The position numbers were made by a program, and so were the translations under genes. This document shows positions 1 to 10,228 of a DNA stretch of 64,000 nt, in pieces. The DNA lies in NCBI RefSeq assembly GCF_000800255.1, contig NZ_CP009747.1, positions 3,038,001 to 3,102,000 on the forward strand. The letters are read 5' to 3'. The stretch's first letter is position 1, and each line of letters opens with the position of its first letter. Below the pieces are notes generated by a model. That model was not told the origin of the DNA. It did no database searches and saw nothing but the letters and a program-made list of their open reading frames with translations. Source of the stretch: Pseudomonas parafulva (GTDB lineage Bacteria > Pseudomonadota > Gammaproteobacteria > Pseudomonadales > Pseudomonadaceae).

Positions 1-870
1 GCGCAGGTCGACTACCTCGGCGCGCTGTTGCTCACCATCGGGCTGGGCAGCCTGCTGCTGGGCATCACCCTGGTCGGCCAGGGCGCAGCCTGGACCGCAC
101 CGGCGGTGCTGGCCCTGTTCGGCTGCGCAGCGCTGGGCGTGTCACTGTTCATCGCCCATGAACGGCGCTGCCCTGAGCCGCTGTTGCCCTTGAAACTGTT
201 CGGCAATCGGGTGGCGGTGTTGTGCTGGTGCGTGATTTTCTTCGCCAGCTTCCAGTCGATTTCTTTAACCATGCTCATGCCGCTGCGCTTGCAGAGCATT
301 ACGGGGGCCGGGGCCGACAGCGCAGCACTGCATCTATTGCCTCTAGCCATGGGACTGCCGCTGGGGGCGTTCACCGGCGGCCGCCTTACCAGCCTCACCG
401 GACGCTATAAACCGCAGATTCTGGCTGGCGCGGTACTGATGCCGCTGGCGATCGTCGGCATGGCCCTGACCGCGCCGCAGTCCGCCTGGCTGAGCGGGGC
501 GTTCATGCTGCTGACCGGCATCGCCTGCGGATTGCAGTTTCCCACTTCGCTGGTGGGCACGCAGAGCGCGGTGGACATCAAGGACATCGGCGTGGCCACC
601 AGCACCACCAATCTGTTCCGCTCGTTAGGCGGTGCAATGGGCGTAGCCTGCATGTCCAGCCTGTTGCTGGCGCTGTTGCAGGTCGGCGGATTGCACAGCG
701 TCGGTAATCCTTTGCTCGGCAGCCTCCAAGGTAGCGTGGCCGATGCGTCGAATCAGGCGCACCTGACGCAGACATTCAGCTATCTGCTGCTGGCCAGTGC
801 AGGGGTCGCGGTGCTGGGGCTGGTCGCGGCGCTGGTATTGCCGGATCGACAGCTGCGCGGTCATGACTGA
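1..870 (+). CDS. MFS drug exporter, EmrB/QacA (DHA2) type, 3' part
   Basis: C-terminal 289 residues of a major facilitator drug:H+ antiporter; the reading frame is open to the window edge, so the true start lies outside. The sequence begins at AQVDYLGALLLTIGLG, typical of the middle of 14-helix DHA2 exporters, and continues with about seven hydrophobic helices. A charged loop GGRLTSLTGRYKPQ matches the MFS signature loop between helices. It ends with LVLPDRQLRGHD. Its neighbour, transcribed toward it, is the repressor gene ttgR, so this end of the window carries two separate efflux systems. The substrate cannot be deduced. Family assignment is firm; no specific symbol is justified. Confidence 0.88.
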   Translation, partial: AQVDYLGALLLTIGLGSLLLGITLVGQGAAWTAPAVLALFGCAALGVSLFIAHERRCPEPLLPLKLFGNRVAVLCWCVIFFASFQSISLTMLMPLRLQSITGAGADSAALHLLPLAMGLPLGAFTGGRLTSLTGRYKPQILAGAVLMPLAIVGMALTAPQSAWLSGAFMLLTGIACGLQFPTSLVGTQSAVDIKDIGVATSTTNLFRSLGGAMGVACMSSLLLALLQVGGLHSVGNPLLGSLQGSVADASNQAHLTQTFSYLLLASAGVAVLGLVAALVLPDRQLRGHD

Positions 871-941
871 GAGCGCATCAGGATCGATAATCTCCCGTTA
901 ATCCTGCGGGGAAAGACTTCCTCACAAAGCTTCACAAAGTC

Positions 942-1574
942 TTATTTGCGCAGCGCGGGGCTCAAGCGCAGCATATCCAGCCCTGCATCGACCCATTTGT
1001 CCGCATCGCGCAACAGCTCGAAGCTGTCCGGCAGTAGCAGCCAGCGCCCGATCAGACCGTCGATGTAGGCAAACATGGCGATGGCCGCCCGCTCGGTATC
1101 CAGATCGACGGGTAACTGGCCGCGCCGAGCGGCATTGGCCAAGGTTCTGCTGATGCCATCGTGGCATTCGGCGACAGCCTGCTGCCGTTGCTGGCGGATT
1201 TCACACATTTCATCGGTGAACTCGCACTTGTGATGCAAGATCTCATTGATGCGCCGGGTCCGGGCGTCGAGCACCAGCTCGCTGAACACTTGCACCAGCA
1301 GTTTGCGCATGCAGCCGAGCGGGTCGGGTTCGTCCTCGCTCTCGCCAGCGCGTGCCAGGTGGTCATGGGTTTCGTGCAGGCTGTCGAGCAGCGCCTGCAC
1401 CAGGTCGGCTTTGTTGCTGAAGTGCCAGTAGATCGCACCGCGGGTCACGCCGGCGATCTCGGCGATATCGGCCAGAGTGGTACGAGCGACGCCACGCTTG
1501 TAGAAGGCGCGCTCGGCCGCGTCGATGATCTGCGCGCGAGTCTCCTGTGCTTCCTCTTTGGTACGACGAACCAT
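942..1574 (-). CDS. ttgR: TtgR, TetR-family repressor of the ttgABC efflux pump
   Basis: A 210-residue TetR-family repressor. The N-terminal helix-turn-helix covers about residues 10-57 ([20 protein letters not shown], then [10 protein letters not shown] as recognition helix). The C-terminal ligand domain contains [10 protein letters not shown], as in TtgR/MexR-type multidrug regulators. Length, start ([10 protein letters not shown]) and divergent placement next to the pump genes match TtgR of P. putida, which binds antibiotics and plant phenolics and then leaves its operator. The 253-base gap to ttgA contains the operator, so both divergent units should be repressed from one site. Identification comes from family and context together. 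Confidence 0.95.
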   Translation of the reverse strand: MVRRTKEEAQETRAQIIDAAERAFYKRGVARTTLADIAEIAGVTRGAIYWHFSNKADLVQALLDSLHETHDHLARAGESEDEPDPLGCMRKLLVQVFSELVLDARTRRINEILHHKCEFTDEMCEIRQQRQQAVAECHDGISRTLANAARRGQLPVDLDTERAAIAMFAYIDGLIGRWLLLPDSFELLRDADKWVDAGLDMLRLSPALRK

Positions 1575-1700
1575 GGCAGCTCAACCTCATCAGAACCCCA
1601 CGCGATGGGCGCGCGGGTTGTACCGGGCGCGCCTCTGCAGGGCGGGTCCCGAATGCATTGATTACGTATTGCGGTAGTAGCCTGATACCACCACCGCGCT

Positions 1701-1732
1701 ATTTACAAACAACCATGAATGTAAGTATATTC
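1701..1732. promoter_or_regulatory. TtgR operator between ttgR and ttgA
   Basis: The stretch starting ATTTACAAACAACCATGAAT and continuing GTAAGTATATTC matches, from memory, the experimentally defined TtgR operator of P. putida. It is a pseudo-palindrome with arms around TTTACAA and GTAAGTA. It lies 96 bases upstream of the ttgA start and 127 bases upstream of the ttgR start, where it can cover both promoters. Confidence 0.85.
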
Positions 1733-1827
1733 GTTAGTAAGCTACTTATCCACCGGATAGCGTTTTTTCTGACAACACTCTTCCACTATTCTTGAGCTCC
1801 CCCTGCTCCTGCGACCCGAGGATCCTC

Positions 1828-2982
1828 ATGCACTTCAAGCCAGCCGTTACCGCCCTGGTATCCGCCGTCGCCTTGGCCACCCTGCTCAGTGGCTGCAAGA
1901 AAGAAGAGGCCCCGCCTGCCGCGCAGACGCCTCAGGTCGGCGTCGTCACCTTGCAGCCCCAAGCCTTCACCCTGACATCGGAACTGCCGGGGCGTACCAG
2001 CGCCTACCGCGTGGCCGAAGTTCGGCCACAGGTCAACGGCATCATTCTCAAGCGCCTGTTCAAGGAAGGCAGCGACGTCAAGGAAGGGCAGCAGCTCTAC
2101 CAGATCGACCCTGCGGTGTACGAAGCCAACCTGGGCAATGCCCAGGCCAACCTGCAGGCCACGCGCTCGCTGGCCGGTCGCTACAAGCAGTTGATCGATG
2201 AGCAGGCGGTGTCCAAGCAGGAATACGACGACGCCAATGCCAAGCGTCTGCAGGCCGAGGCCACGCTCAAGAGCGCGCAGATCGACCTGCGCTACACCAA
2301 GGTACTGGCACCGATCAGTGGCCGCATCGGGCGCTCGGCGGTCACTGAAGGCGCGCTGGTGAGCAATGGCCAGAGCAATGCCCTGGCCACTATCCAGCAA
2401 CTCGACCCGATCTACGTCGACGTTACCCAGTCCACCGCGGAACTGCTCAAGCTGCGCCGCGACCTGGAGAGCGGGCAGTTGCAGAAAGCCGGCGAGAACG
2501 CCGCCAAGGTCCAGCTGATTCTCGAAGATGGCAGCACGTTCGCGCGCGAAGGTCGCCTGGAGTTTTCCGAGGTCTCGGTCGACGAGTCCACCGGTTCCGT
2601 GACCCTGCGCGCCGTCTTCCCCAACCCGGACCACACGCTGCTGCCAGGCATGTTCGTGCATGCGCGCCTGCAGGCTGGGGTCAACGCCAATGCGATCCTG
2701 GCGCCCCAGCAAGGGGTGACCCGCGACCTCAAGGGCGCGGCCACCGCGCTGGTGGTGAACCAGGACAACAAGGTCGAACTGCGCCAGCTCAAGGCAACCC
2801 GCACCTTGGGCAACGAGTGGTTGGTCGAGGACGGCCTGAAGGCAGGCGACCGCCTGATCACCGAAGGTCTGCAGTACGTGCGTCCAGGTGCCGAGGTCAA
2901 GGTCAGCGAGGCCACCAACGTCAAGAAGCCGGGCAGCCCTGACCAGCCCAACTCGGCGAAAGCAGACGCCAAAGCGGAGTAA
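1828..2982 (+). CDS. ttgA: TtgA, periplasmic adaptor lipoprotein of the RND pump
   Basis: A 384-residue membrane fusion protein of the AcrA/MexA family. The ATG at 1828 was chosen because GAGGA lies just upstream and the product then begins with a lipoprotein signal (VALATLLSGC, lipidated Cys at about residue 23). The order is beta-barrel/lipoyl half-motif (GRTSAYRVAEVRPQVNGIIL), alpha-helical hairpin (about residues 90-165), second lipoyl half (VLAPISGRIGRS), beta-barrel and membrane-proximal domain. It links inner-membrane TtgB to outer-membrane TtgC. It is the first gene of ttgABC, three bases ahead of ttgB, and is controlled by the TtgR operator upstream. Confidence 0.95.
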   Translation: MHFKPAVTALVSAVALATLLSGCKKEEAPPAAQTPQVGVVTLQPQAFTLTSELPGRTSAYRVAEVRPQVNGIILKRLFKEGSDVKEGQQLYQIDPAVYEANLGNAQANLQATRSLAGRYKQLIDEQAVSKQEYDDANAKRLQAEATLKSAQIDLRYTKVLAPISGRIGRSAVTEGALVSNGQSNALATIQQLDPIYVDVTQSTAELLKLRRDLESGQLQKAGENAAKVQLILEDGSTFAREGRLEFSEVSVDESTGSVTLRAVFPNPDHTLLPGMFVHARLQAGVNANAILAPQQGVTRDLKGAATALVVNQDNKVELRQLKATRTLGNEWLVEDGLKAGDRLITEGLQYVRPGAEVKVSEATNVKKPGSPDQPNSAKADAKAE

Positions 2983-2985
2983 ACC

Positions 2986-5900
2986 ATGTCGAAGTTCTTT
3001 ATCGATCGCCCGATCTTCGCCTGGGTGATCGCCTTGGTGATCATGCTGGTCGGGGCCCTGGCAATCCTCAAGCTGCCGATCAACCAATACCCCAGCATCG
3101 CGCCGCCGGCCATCGCCATCGCCGTGACCTACCCCGGCGCCTCCGCGCAGACCGTGCAGGACACCGTGGTGCAGGTCATCGAGCAGCAGCTCAACGGCAT
3201 CGACAACCTGCGTTACGTGTCCTCGGAGAGCAACTCCGACGGCAGCATGACCATCACCGCGACGTTCGAGCAGGGCACCAACGCCGACACGGCGCAGGTC
3301 CAGGTGCAGAACAAGCTGAACCTGGCCACGCCCCTGCTGCCACAGGAAGTACAACAGCAAGGTATCCGCGTCACCAAGGCGGTGAAGAACTTCCTGCTGG
3401 TGATCGGCCTGGTGTCCGAAGACGGCAGCATGACCAAGGACGACCTGGCCAACTACATCGTCTCCAACATGCAGGATCCGATCTCGCGTACCGCCGGTGT
3501 CGGTGACTTCCAGGTGTTCGGTGCACAGTACGCCATGCGTATCTGGCTCGACCCGGCCAAGCTCAACAAATACCAGATGACCCCGGTGGACGTGCGCACG
3601 GCCGTGACCGCGCAGAACGTCCAGGTGTCCTCAGGGCAACTGGGCGGCCTGCCTGCCATGCCTGGCACCCAGCTCAACGCGACCATCATCGGCAAGACCC
3701 GCCTGCAGACCGCCGAGCAGTTCGAGAAGATCCTGCTGAAGGTCAACAACGACGGTTCGCAGGTGCGCCTGGGTGACGTGGCCAAGGTTGGCCTGGGCGG
3801 CGAAAACTATGCCGTCAGCGCCCAGTTCAATGGCAAGCCGGCCTCCGGATTGGCAGTCAAGCTGGCTACTGGCGCAAACGCCCTGGATACCGCCAAAGCG
3901 CTGCGCAAGACCGTGCAGGACCTGGAGCCTTTCTTCCCGCCAGGGGTCAAGGCGGTGTTCCCGTATGACACCACCCCGGTGGTCACCGAATCGATCAGCG
4001 GCGTGATCCACACCCTGATCGAAGCGGTGGTGCTGGTGTTCCTGGTGATGTACCTGTTCCTGCAGAACTTCCGCGCCACCATCATCACCACGATGACCGT
4101 ACCGGTGGTCCTGCTGGGCACCTTCGGCATCCTTGCCGCAGCGGGTTTCAGCATCAACACGCTGACCATGTTCGCCATGGTGCTGGCCATCGGCTTGCTG
4201 GTGGACGACGCCATCGTCGTGGTGGAAAACGTCGAGCGGGTGATGTCCGAGGAAGGGTTGCCGCCCAAGGAGGCGACCAAACGCTCGATGGAGCAGATCC
4301 AGGGCGCCCTGGTGGGTATCGCCCTGGTGCTGTCGGCGGTACTGCTGCCCATGGCCTTCTTCGGCGGTTCCACCGGGGTGATCTACCGGCAGTTCTCCAT
4401 CACCATCGTCTCGGCCATGGGCCTGTCGGTGCTGGTGGCACTGGTCTTCACCCCGGCGCTGTGCGCAACCATGCTCAAGCCGCTGAAAAAAGGCGAGCAC
4501 CATACCGCCAAGGGTGGATTCTTCGGTTGGTTCAACCGCAACTTCGATCGCAGCGTACAAGGCTATGAACGCAGCGTCGGCGGCATCCTGCGCAACAAGA
4601 TCCCGTTCCTGTTGGCCTACGTGTTGATCGTGGTGGGCATGATCTGGCTGTTCATGCGCATCCCCACCGCATTCCTGCCCGAAGAAGACCAGGGCGTGCT
4701 GTTCGCCCAGGTGCAGACGCCGGCCGGCTCCAGTGCCGAGCGCACCCAGGCGGTGGTCGACCAGATGCGCGAGTACCTGCTCAAGGACGAAGCCGACACC
4801 GTGTCGTCGGTGTTCACCGTGACCGGCTTCAACTTCGCCGGCCGCGGCCAGAGCTCGGGCATGGCCTTCATCATGCTCAAGCCCTGGGGCGAGCGCTCGT
4901 CGGAGAACAGCGTCTTCAATCTGTCGACCCGTGCGCAGCAGCACTTCTTCGGCTTCCGCGATGCGATGGTATTCGCCTTCGCCCCGCCTGCGGTACTGGA
5001 GCTGGGTAACGCAACCGGCTTCGACGTCTTCCTTCAGGACCGTGCTGGTGTCGGCCACGAGAAACTCATGGAAGCGCGCAACCAGTTCCTCGCCAAGGCC
5101 TCGCAGAGCAAGATCCTGGCCGGGGTACGCCCGAATGGCCTGAACGATGAACCGCAGTACCAACTGATCGTCGACGACGAACGCGCCAGCGCTTTGGGCG
5201 TGACCATCGCCGACATCAACAACACCCTGTCGATCGCCCTCGGCGGCAGCTACGTCAACGACTTCATCGATCGCGGTCGGGTCAAGAAGGTGTACATCCA
5301 GGGTGAAGCCAATGCCCGCATGAGCCCGGAAGACCTGCAGAAGTGGTACGTGCGCAACGGCAAGGGCGAAATGGTGCCGTTCTCCTCCTTCGCCAAGGGT
5401 GAATGGACCTACGGCTCGCCGAAACTCTCGCGCTACAACGGCGTGGAAGCGGTCGAGGTGCTCGGTGCACCGGCGCCTGGCTACAGCACCGGTGAGGCGA
5501 TGGCCGAGGTCGAACGCATCATTGGCGAGTTGCCAAGCGGTGTGGGCTTCTCCTGGACCGGCATGTCCTACGAGGAAAAACTCTCTGGCTCGCAGATGCC
5601 CGCGCTGTTCGCCCTGTCGCTGCTGTTCGTGTTCCTCTGCCTGGCAGCGCTGTACGAAAGCTGGTCGATTCCGATCGCCGTGGTCCTGGTCGTGCCCCTG
5701 GGCATCATCGGTGCGCTGATCGCCACCAGCTTGCGCGGCCTCTCCAACGACGTCTACTTCCTGGTCGGCCTGCTGACCACGATCGGCCTGGCGGCGAAGA
5801 ACGCCATCCTGATCGTCGAGTTCGCCAAGGAGCTGCACGAACAGGGCAAGAGCCTGTACGACGCGGCAATCGAGGCGTGCCGCATGCGTCTGCGCCCGAT

Positions 5901-6138
5901 CATCATGACCTCGCTGGCGTTCATCCTCGGCGTGGTACCGTTGACCATCGCCAGCGGCGCAGGCTCGGGCAGTCAGCATGCCATCGGTACCGGCGTGATC
6001 GGCGGCATGATCAGCGCAACCGTGCTGGCGATCTTCTGGGTACCGCTATTCTTCGTCGCTGTGTCGTCGCTGTTCGGCAGCAAAGAGCCGGAACACGACT
6101 TCACCCCTGAAACTCCACGTAATGAGGCTGGGCAATGA
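2986..6138 (+). CDS. ttgB: TtgB, inner-membrane RND multidrug transporter
   Basis: A 1050-residue HAE1-family proton/drug antiporter, the usual length for AcrB/MexB. It starts [20 protein letters not shown], the conserved first helix. The proton-relay acidic pair lies in the helix-4 segment [16 protein letters not shown], and the conserved Lys of helix 10 is in [17 protein letters not shown]. Two large periplasmic porter loops follow helices 1 and 7, giving the duplicated RND layout. It exports antibiotics, solvents and aromatic compounds. The stop codon overlaps the ttgC start (ATGA), indicating translational coupling. Confidence 0.96.
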   Translation: MSKFFIDRPIFAWVIALVIMLVGALAILKLPINQYPSIAPPAIAIAVTYPGASAQTVQDTVVQVIEQQLNGIDNLRYVSSESNSDGSMTITATFEQGTNADTAQVQVQNKLNLATPLLPQEVQQQGIRVTKAVKNFLLVIGLVSEDGSMTKDDLANYIVSNMQDPISRTAGVGDFQVFGAQYAMRIWLDPAKLNKYQMTPVDVRTAVTAQNVQVSSGQLGGLPAMPGTQLNATIIGKTRLQTAEQFEKILLKVNNDGSQVRLGDVAKVGLGGENYAVSAQFNGKPASGLAVKLATGANALDTAKALRKTVQDLEPFFPPGVKAVFPYDTTPVVTESISGVIHTLIEAVVLVFLVMYLFLQNFRATIITTMTVPVVLLGTFGILAAAGFSINTLTMFAMVLAIGLLVDDAIVVVENVERVMSEEGLPPKEATKRSMEQIQGALVGIALVLSAVLLPMAFFGGSTGVIYRQFSITIVSAMGLSVLVALVFTPALCATMLKPLKKGEHHTAKGGFFGWFNRNFDRSVQGYERSVGGILRNKIPFLLAYVLIVVGMIWLFMRIPTAFLPEEDQGVLFAQVQTPAGSSAERTQAVVDQMREYLLKDEADTVSSVFTVTGFNFAGRGQSSGMAFIMLKPWGERSSENSVFNLSTRAQQHFFGFRDAMVFAFAPPAVLELGNATGFDVFLQDRAGVGHEKLMEARNQFLAKASQSKILAGVRPNGLNDEPQYQLIVDDERASALGVTIADINNTLSIALGGSYVNDFIDRGRVKKVYIQGEANARMSPEDLQKWYVRNGKGEMVPFSSFAKGEWTYGSPKLSRYNGVEAVEVLGAPAPGYSTGEAMAEVERIIGELPSGVGFSWTGMSYEEKLSGSQMPALFALSLLFVFLCLAALYESWSIPIAVVLVVPLGIIGALIATSLRGLSNDVYFLVGLLTTIGLAAKNAILIVEFAKELHEQGKSLYDAAIEACRMRLRPIIMTSLAFILGVVPLTIASGAGSGSQHAIGTGVIGGMISATVLAIFWVPLFFVAVSSLFGSKEPEHDFTPETPRNEAGQ

Positions 6139-7589
6139 CCAAGTCTTTGCTGTCCCTGACAGTCACCGCGTTCATTCTCGGCGGCTGCTCGCTGATTCCC
6201 GATTACAAGACCCCGGACGCTCCGGTGCCCGCGCAATGGCCGCAAGGCCCGGCCTACTCGCCGACCGAGTCGGCCGACGTGGCCGCCGCCGAGCAGGGCT
6301 GGCGCCAGTTCTTCAACGACCCGGCGCTGCAGAAGCTGATCCAGACCGCGCTGGTCAACAACCGCGACCTGCGCGTGGCGGCGTTGAACATCGACGCCTA
6401 CCGTGCGCAGTACCGCATCCAGCGCGCCGACCTGTTCCCGGCGGTGTCGGCCACCGGCAGCGGCAGTCGCCAGCGGGTGCCAGCGGACATGTCGCAGACT
6501 GGCAGCTCGAACATCAACAGCCAGTACTCGGCGACCCTCGGGGTCAGCGCTTACGAGCTGGACCTGTTCGGCCGCGTACGCAGCCTCAGCGAGCAGGCCC
6601 TGGAAATCTACCTGTCCAGCGAACAGGCACGGCGCTCCACGCAAATCAGCCTGGTGGCCAGCGTGGCCAATGCCTACTACACCTGGCAGGCCGATAAGGC
6701 GCTGCTGGTGCTGACCCAGGACACGCTGAAGAACTACGAAGAAAGCTTCAACCTGACCCGTCGCAGCAACGAGGTGGGGGTGGCGTCAGCGCTCGACCTG
6801 AGCCAGGCGCGCACCGCCGTCGAAGGCGCACGGGTCAAGCTGTCGCAGTACCAACGCCTGGTGGCGCAGGACCTCAACAGCCTGACCGTGCTGCTGGGTA
6901 CCGGCGTGCCGAGCGATCTGCCGGCTCCGCTCAAGCTCGATGCCGACCAGCTCGCCCAAGTGCCGGCAGGCCTGCCGTCGGACCTGTTGCAACGCCGGCC
7001 TGACATCCAGGAAGCCGAGCACCAGCTCAAGGCCGCCAACGCCAACATCGGCGCGGCGCGCGCGGCGTTCTTCCCGAGCATCAGCCTGACCGCCAATGCT
7101 GGCACCCTGAGCCCGGACATGGGCGGCCTGTTCAAGGGCGGCTCGGGCACCTGGCTGTTCCAGCCGCAGATCAACCTGCCGATCTTCAATGCCGGCAGCC
7201 TGCGCGCCAGCCTGGACTACTCGAAGATCCAGAAGGACATCAACGTCGCCAAGTACGAAAAGACCATTCAGACGGCCTTCCAGGAAGTCTCCGATGGCCT
7301 GGCGGCACGCAAGACCTTCGAGGAACAGTTGCAGGCCCAGCGCGATCTGGTGGCCGCCAACCAGGACTACTACCGCCTGGCCGAGCGCCGCTACCGCATC
7401 GGTATCGACAGCAACCTGACCTTCCTCGACGCCCAGCGCAACCTGTTCAGTGCCCAGCAGTCGCTGATCAGCGATCGTCTGTCGCAGTTGACCAGCGAGG
7501 TCAACCTGTACAAGGCCTTGGGTGGTGGCTGGTACGAGCGCACCGGTCAGGCCAATCAACAGGCTTCGATGCAGGCGCCCAAGGGCTGA
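6135..7589 (+). CDS. ttgC: TtgC, outer-membrane channel lipoprotein of the RND pump
   Basis: A 484-residue outer membrane factor of the OprM/NodT family. The signal ends in [18 protein letters not shown], a lipobox with Cys near residue 18. Two homologous OEP repeats follow (about residues 60-250 and 280-465), each with the helix-strand layout of TolC proteins; [20 protein letters not shown] is the classic start of the second repeat. It forms the exit duct for TtgAB. The four-base overlap with ttgB and the intrinsic terminator 20 bases after the stop make it the last gene of the operon. Confidence 0.95.
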   Translation: MTKSLLSLTVTAFILGGCSLIPDYKTPDAPVPAQWPQGPAYSPTESADVAAAEQGWRQFFNDPALQKLIQTALVNNRDLRVAALNIDAYRAQYRIQRADLFPAVSATGSGSRQRVPADMSQTGSSNINSQYSATLGVSAYELDLFGRVRSLSEQALEIYLSSEQARRSTQISLVASVANAYYTWQADKALLVLTQDTLKNYEESFNLTRRSNEVGVASALDLSQARTAVEGARVKLSQYQRLVAQDLNSLTVLLGTGVPSDLPAPLKLDADQLAQVPAGLPSDLLQRRPDIQEAEHQLKAANANIGAARAAFFPSISLTANAGTLSPDMGGLFKGGSGTWLFQPQINLPIFNAGSLRASLDYSKIQKDINVAKYEKTIQTAFQEVSDGLAARKTFEEQLQAQRDLVAANQDYYRLAERRYRIGIDSNLTFLDAQRNLFSAQQSLISDRLSQLTSEVNLYKALGGGWYERTGQANQQASMQAPKG

Positions 7590-7609
7590 GTGATCAGCCC
7601 TCGACACAG

Positions 7610-7635
7610 AGCCCACCCTCGCGGTGGGCTTTTTG
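7610..7635 (+). terminator. Intrinsic terminator of ttgABC
   Basis: Stem AGCCCACC/GGTGGGCT with loop CTCGC, followed by a TTTTTG tract, 20 bases after the ttgC stop. The rest of the 306-base gap to the porin gene (7590-7895) holds a PcaR-like box at 7733-7747 and no credible gene. Confidence 0.85.
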
Positions 7636-7732
7636 TTGCCCGGTTGTCAGCGACCGCCTGCCGCCTATGACAGCGGTTCGCCGCAGCGCTGTCTGCGCGT
7701 CGATGCCCTGACGCGCTGGAGCGCAACAATAC

Positions 7733-7747
7733 GTTCGATTACCGCCC
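7733..7747 (+). promoter_or_regulatory. PcaR-like box upstream of the porin gene
   Basis: GTTCGATTACCGCCC matches the box upstream of pcaI in this window (GTTCGATAACCGCCC) at 14 of 15 bases, and the pcaR-proximal box (GTTCGATAATCGCAC) at 12 of 15. It has the same orientation relative to the downstream gene as the pcaI, pcaR and pcaK boxes and lies about 150 bases before the porin start. No second half-site is clear. Binding is inferred. Confidence 0.55.
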
Positions 7748-7895
7748 CGTTCCGCTCGACACGAATTGCCTGGCGCCAAGCCCATCACGCACCATCGGCT
7801 ACGCAACGTTGCACAAATTCTCAAGAAAAGCGTCGACCTATGGGCACTCCCGTAGGGCCTCGGCTCGCCCAATAAAAACAAGAGATCCAAGACAG

Positions 7896-9149
7896 ATGAG
7901 CATTCTGCAACCTGCACGCCCGTTGCTGCCGGGCCTTCTGGCCCTGTCCTGCACCCTGCCCGCCTTCGCTGACGACGGCGGTTTCGCAGAGGATGCCAAG
8001 GCCACTCTCAACCTGCGCAACTTCTACATCAACCGCAATTTCGTCGATCCGGCCAGAGCTCAGGGCAAGGCCGAGGAATGGACGCAAAGCTTCATCCTCG
8101 ATGCCCGCTCGGGCTTCACCCAAGGCACCGTCGGCTTCGGTGTCGATGTGCTGGGGCTGTACTCGCTCAAACTCGATGGCGGCAAAGGCACGGCCGGTAC
8201 GCAACTGCTGCCGGTGCACGACGATGGCCGACCGGCGGATGACTTCGGTCGCCTGGGCGTGGCGCTGAAGGCGCGGGTTTCGCAAACCGAACTCAAAGTC
8301 GGTGAGTGGATGCCGGTATTGCCGATCCTGCGTTCGGACGACGGCCGCTCGCTGCCGCAGACGTTCCGCGGCGGTCAGATCACCTCCAAGGAGATCGCCG
8401 GCCTGACCCTCTACGGCGGCCAGTTCCGCGGCAACAGCCCGCGCAATGATGCCAGCATGGAGGATATGGCGCTGTTCAGCCGCCCTGGCTTCACCTCCGA
8501 CCGCTTCAACTTCGCCGGCGGCGAGTACAGCTTCAACGACAAGCGCACCCAAGTCGGGCTGTGGCATGCCCAGCTCAAGGACATCTACCAGCAGCAGTAC
8601 CTCAACCTGATCCACAACCAACCCCTGGGCGACTGGACCCTGGGCGCCAACCTGGGCTACTTCATCGGCAAGGACGACGGCGCCGCCCGCGCCGGCAGTC
8701 TGGACAACCGCACGGCGTCGGCGATGCTCTCGGCGCGCTACCAGGGCCACACGTTCTATGTCGGCCTGCAGAAGGTCAGCGGCGACACCGAGTGGATGCG
8801 GGTCAACGGCACCAGCGGGGGCACCCTGGCCAACGACAGTTACAACGCCAGCTTCGACAATGCCAAGGAGCGCTCCTGGCAGGTCCGTCACGACTTCAAC
8901 TTCGCCACCGTCGGGATCCCTGGGCTGACCCTGATGAACCGCTACATCAAAGGCGACAACGTACAGACCGGCACGGTCACCGATGGCAAGGAATGGGCGC
9001 GGGAAACCGAGCTGGCCTACGTCATCCAGTCCGGCACTTTCAAGGACCTCTCGCTGCGCTGGCGTAACTCCAGCATGCGCCGTGACTTCAACACCAACTC
9101 GTTCGACGAGAACCGTCTGATCATCAACTATCCGTTGAGCTTGCTCTGA
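7896..9149 (+). CDS. OprD/BenF-family outer-membrane porin
   Basis: A 417-residue substrate-specific porin of the OprD family. The ATG at 7896 yields a signal peptide ending LSCTLPAFADDGGF. The mature N-terminus AKATLNLRNFYINRNF is the conserved OprD opening, followed by beta-barrel repeats such as KVGEWMPVLPILRSDDGRSL and RSWQVRHDFNFATVGIPG. The C-terminus LIINYPLSLL ends in an aliphatic residue rather than Phe. The gene sits between ttgABC and the pca genes and carries a PcaR-like box upstream, so uptake of an aromatic acid such as protocatechuate or 4-hydroxybenzoate is plausible. The substrate is inferred from context only. Confidence 0.9.
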   Translation: MSILQPARPLLPGLLALSCTLPAFADDGGFAEDAKATLNLRNFYINRNFVDPARAQGKAEEWTQSFILDARSGFTQGTVGFGVDVLGLYSLKLDGGKGTAGTQLLPVHDDGRPADDFGRLGVALKARVSQTELKVGEWMPVLPILRSDDGRSLPQTFRGGQITSKEIAGLTLYGGQFRGNSPRNDASMEDMALFSRPGFTSDRFNFAGGEYSFNDKRTQVGLWHAQLKDIYQQQYLNLIHNQPLGDWTLGANLGYFIGKDDGAARAGSLDNRTASAMLSARYQGHTFYVGLQKVSGDTEWMRVNGTSGGTLANDSYNASFDNAKERSWQVRHDFNFATVGIPGLTLMNRYIKGDNVQTGTVTDGKEWARETELAYVIQSGTFKDLSLRWRNSSMRRDFNTNSFDENRLIINYPLSLL

Positions 9150-9253
9150 CAGGCGCGAAATCGCTACAGCGAGGCGCAAGCAGGCTATTCTGATGGGCAG
9201 CACTCACTTGTCCGAAAGGCGACAAGGGACCCTGCCCTGATGGAGGCACAACC

Positions 9254-9778
9254 ATGAAGACCCTCGTCGAACACCTGAGTCAGTACGCGGCCTACCACCG
9301 TGACCCGCGCAACATCACCACCCACTTCGTCGGCATTCCGCTGATCGTGCTGGCGGTCAGCATCCTGTTGTCCAGGCCCGGCTGGAGCGTGGCGGGCCTC
9401 TGGTTGTCTCCGGCATTGCTGGTCGCGGCGGCGTCGGTGTGGTTCTACTTGCGCCTGGACCTGCGCTGGGGGCTGCTCATGGGCGCGTTGCTGGGGCTGT
9501 GCCTGTGGGCAGGGCAATGGCTGGCGCAACAGCAGACCGGCCTGTGGCTGAGCATTGGCCTGGGCCTGTTCGTGGTGGGCTGGATGATCCAGTTCATCGG
9601 CCACGCCTACGAAGGACGCAAGCCAGCCTTCGTCGACGACCTGAGCGGCCTGATCATCGGGCCGCTGTTCGTGGTGGCGGAATTGGCCTTCATGCTTGGC
9701 CTGTGCCCCGACCTGAAACGCGCCGTGGAGGCCAACGCCGGGCCGGTGGCGATACGCCGCAAACCCGCAGCGGCGTAA
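9254..9778 (+). CDS. DUF962 / Mpo1-like integral membrane protein
   Basis: A 174-residue membrane protein of the DUF962 (YGL010w/Mpo1-like) family. It begins MKTLVEHLSQYAAYHRDPRN and has conserved His motifs typical of the family: HRDPRNITTHFVGIPLI near residues 15-31 and FIGHAYEGRKPAF near residue 117. Four or five hydrophobic helices lie between and around them. Yeast Mpo1 is an iron-dependent dioxygenase of 2-hydroxy fatty acids, and the paired His residues here fit metal binding. The bacterial function is not established. It converges on pcaC with a 47-base gap and does not appear to belong to the pca operon. Confidence 0.82.
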   Translation: MKTLVEHLSQYAAYHRDPRNITTHFVGIPLIVLAVSILLSRPGWSVAGLWLSPALLVAAASVWFYLRLDLRWGLLMGALLGLCLWAGQWLAQQQTGLWLSIGLGLFVVGWMIQFIGHAYEGRKPAFVDDLSGLIIGPLFVVAELAFMLGLCPDLKRAVEANAGPVAIRRKPAAA

Positions 9779-9825
9779 CCGTTCACTGGCGTCGGCTGGC
9801 AAGCACGCCTGGCCGGCGTTGCGCC

Positions 9826-10218
9826 CTACTCGCGCGATTCGACGCCCAGCTCGTCCCACACCGACTCGGCCAGGTGGAACGTGGCATTGGCCGCCGGAAT
9901 GCCGCAGTAGATCGCGCTCTGCATCAGCACTTCCTTGATTTCCTCACGGGTCACGCCGTTGTTGGCGGCCGCGCGCAGGTGCAGCTTGAGTTCGTCATTG
10001 CGGTTCATGCCGATGAGCATGGCGATGGTGATCAGGCTGCGGGTGTGGCGCGGCAGCCTTGGGCGGGTCCAAATGTCGCCCCAGGCGTGCCGGGTGATCA
10101 TTTCCTGGAACTCGCCGTTGAAGTCGTTGAGCTTCTCCAGACTGCGGTCCACGTGGGCGTCGCCCAGCACCGCGCGGCGCACATGCATGCCGGCGTCGTA
10201 GCGTTGTTTTTCGTCCAT
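9826..10218 (-). CDS. pcaC: PcaC, gamma-carboxymuconolactone decarboxylase
   Basis: A 130-residue decarboxylase converting 4-carboxymuconolactone to beta-ketoadipate enol-lactone. The ATG at 10218 follows GAGGAGCG, and the product starts MDEKQRYDAGMHVRRAVLGD, the family N-terminus. The core NNGVTREEIKEVLMQSAIYC and GIPAANATFHLAE is the conserved all-helical CMD fold. It begins ten bases after the pcaD stop and is the last gene of the minus-strand pca run. A longer upstream reading frame exists but is low-complexity shadow sequence. Confidence 0.95.
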   Translation of the reverse strand: MDEKQRYDAGMHVRRAVLGDAHVDRSLEKLNDFNGEFQEMITRHAWGDIWTRPRLPRHTRSLITIAMLIGMNRNDELKLHLRAAANNGVTREEIKEVLMQSAIYCGIPAANATFHLAESVWDELGVESRE

Positions 10219-10228
10219 CGGGCGCTCC

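Noticed and set aside
3631..5979. Minus-strand open frame of 782 codons across ttgB
   Set aside because: It is antisense to the well-supported RND transporter, rich in His/Gln/Asp/Gly as expected from reverse GC-biased codons, and has no ribosome site or domain.
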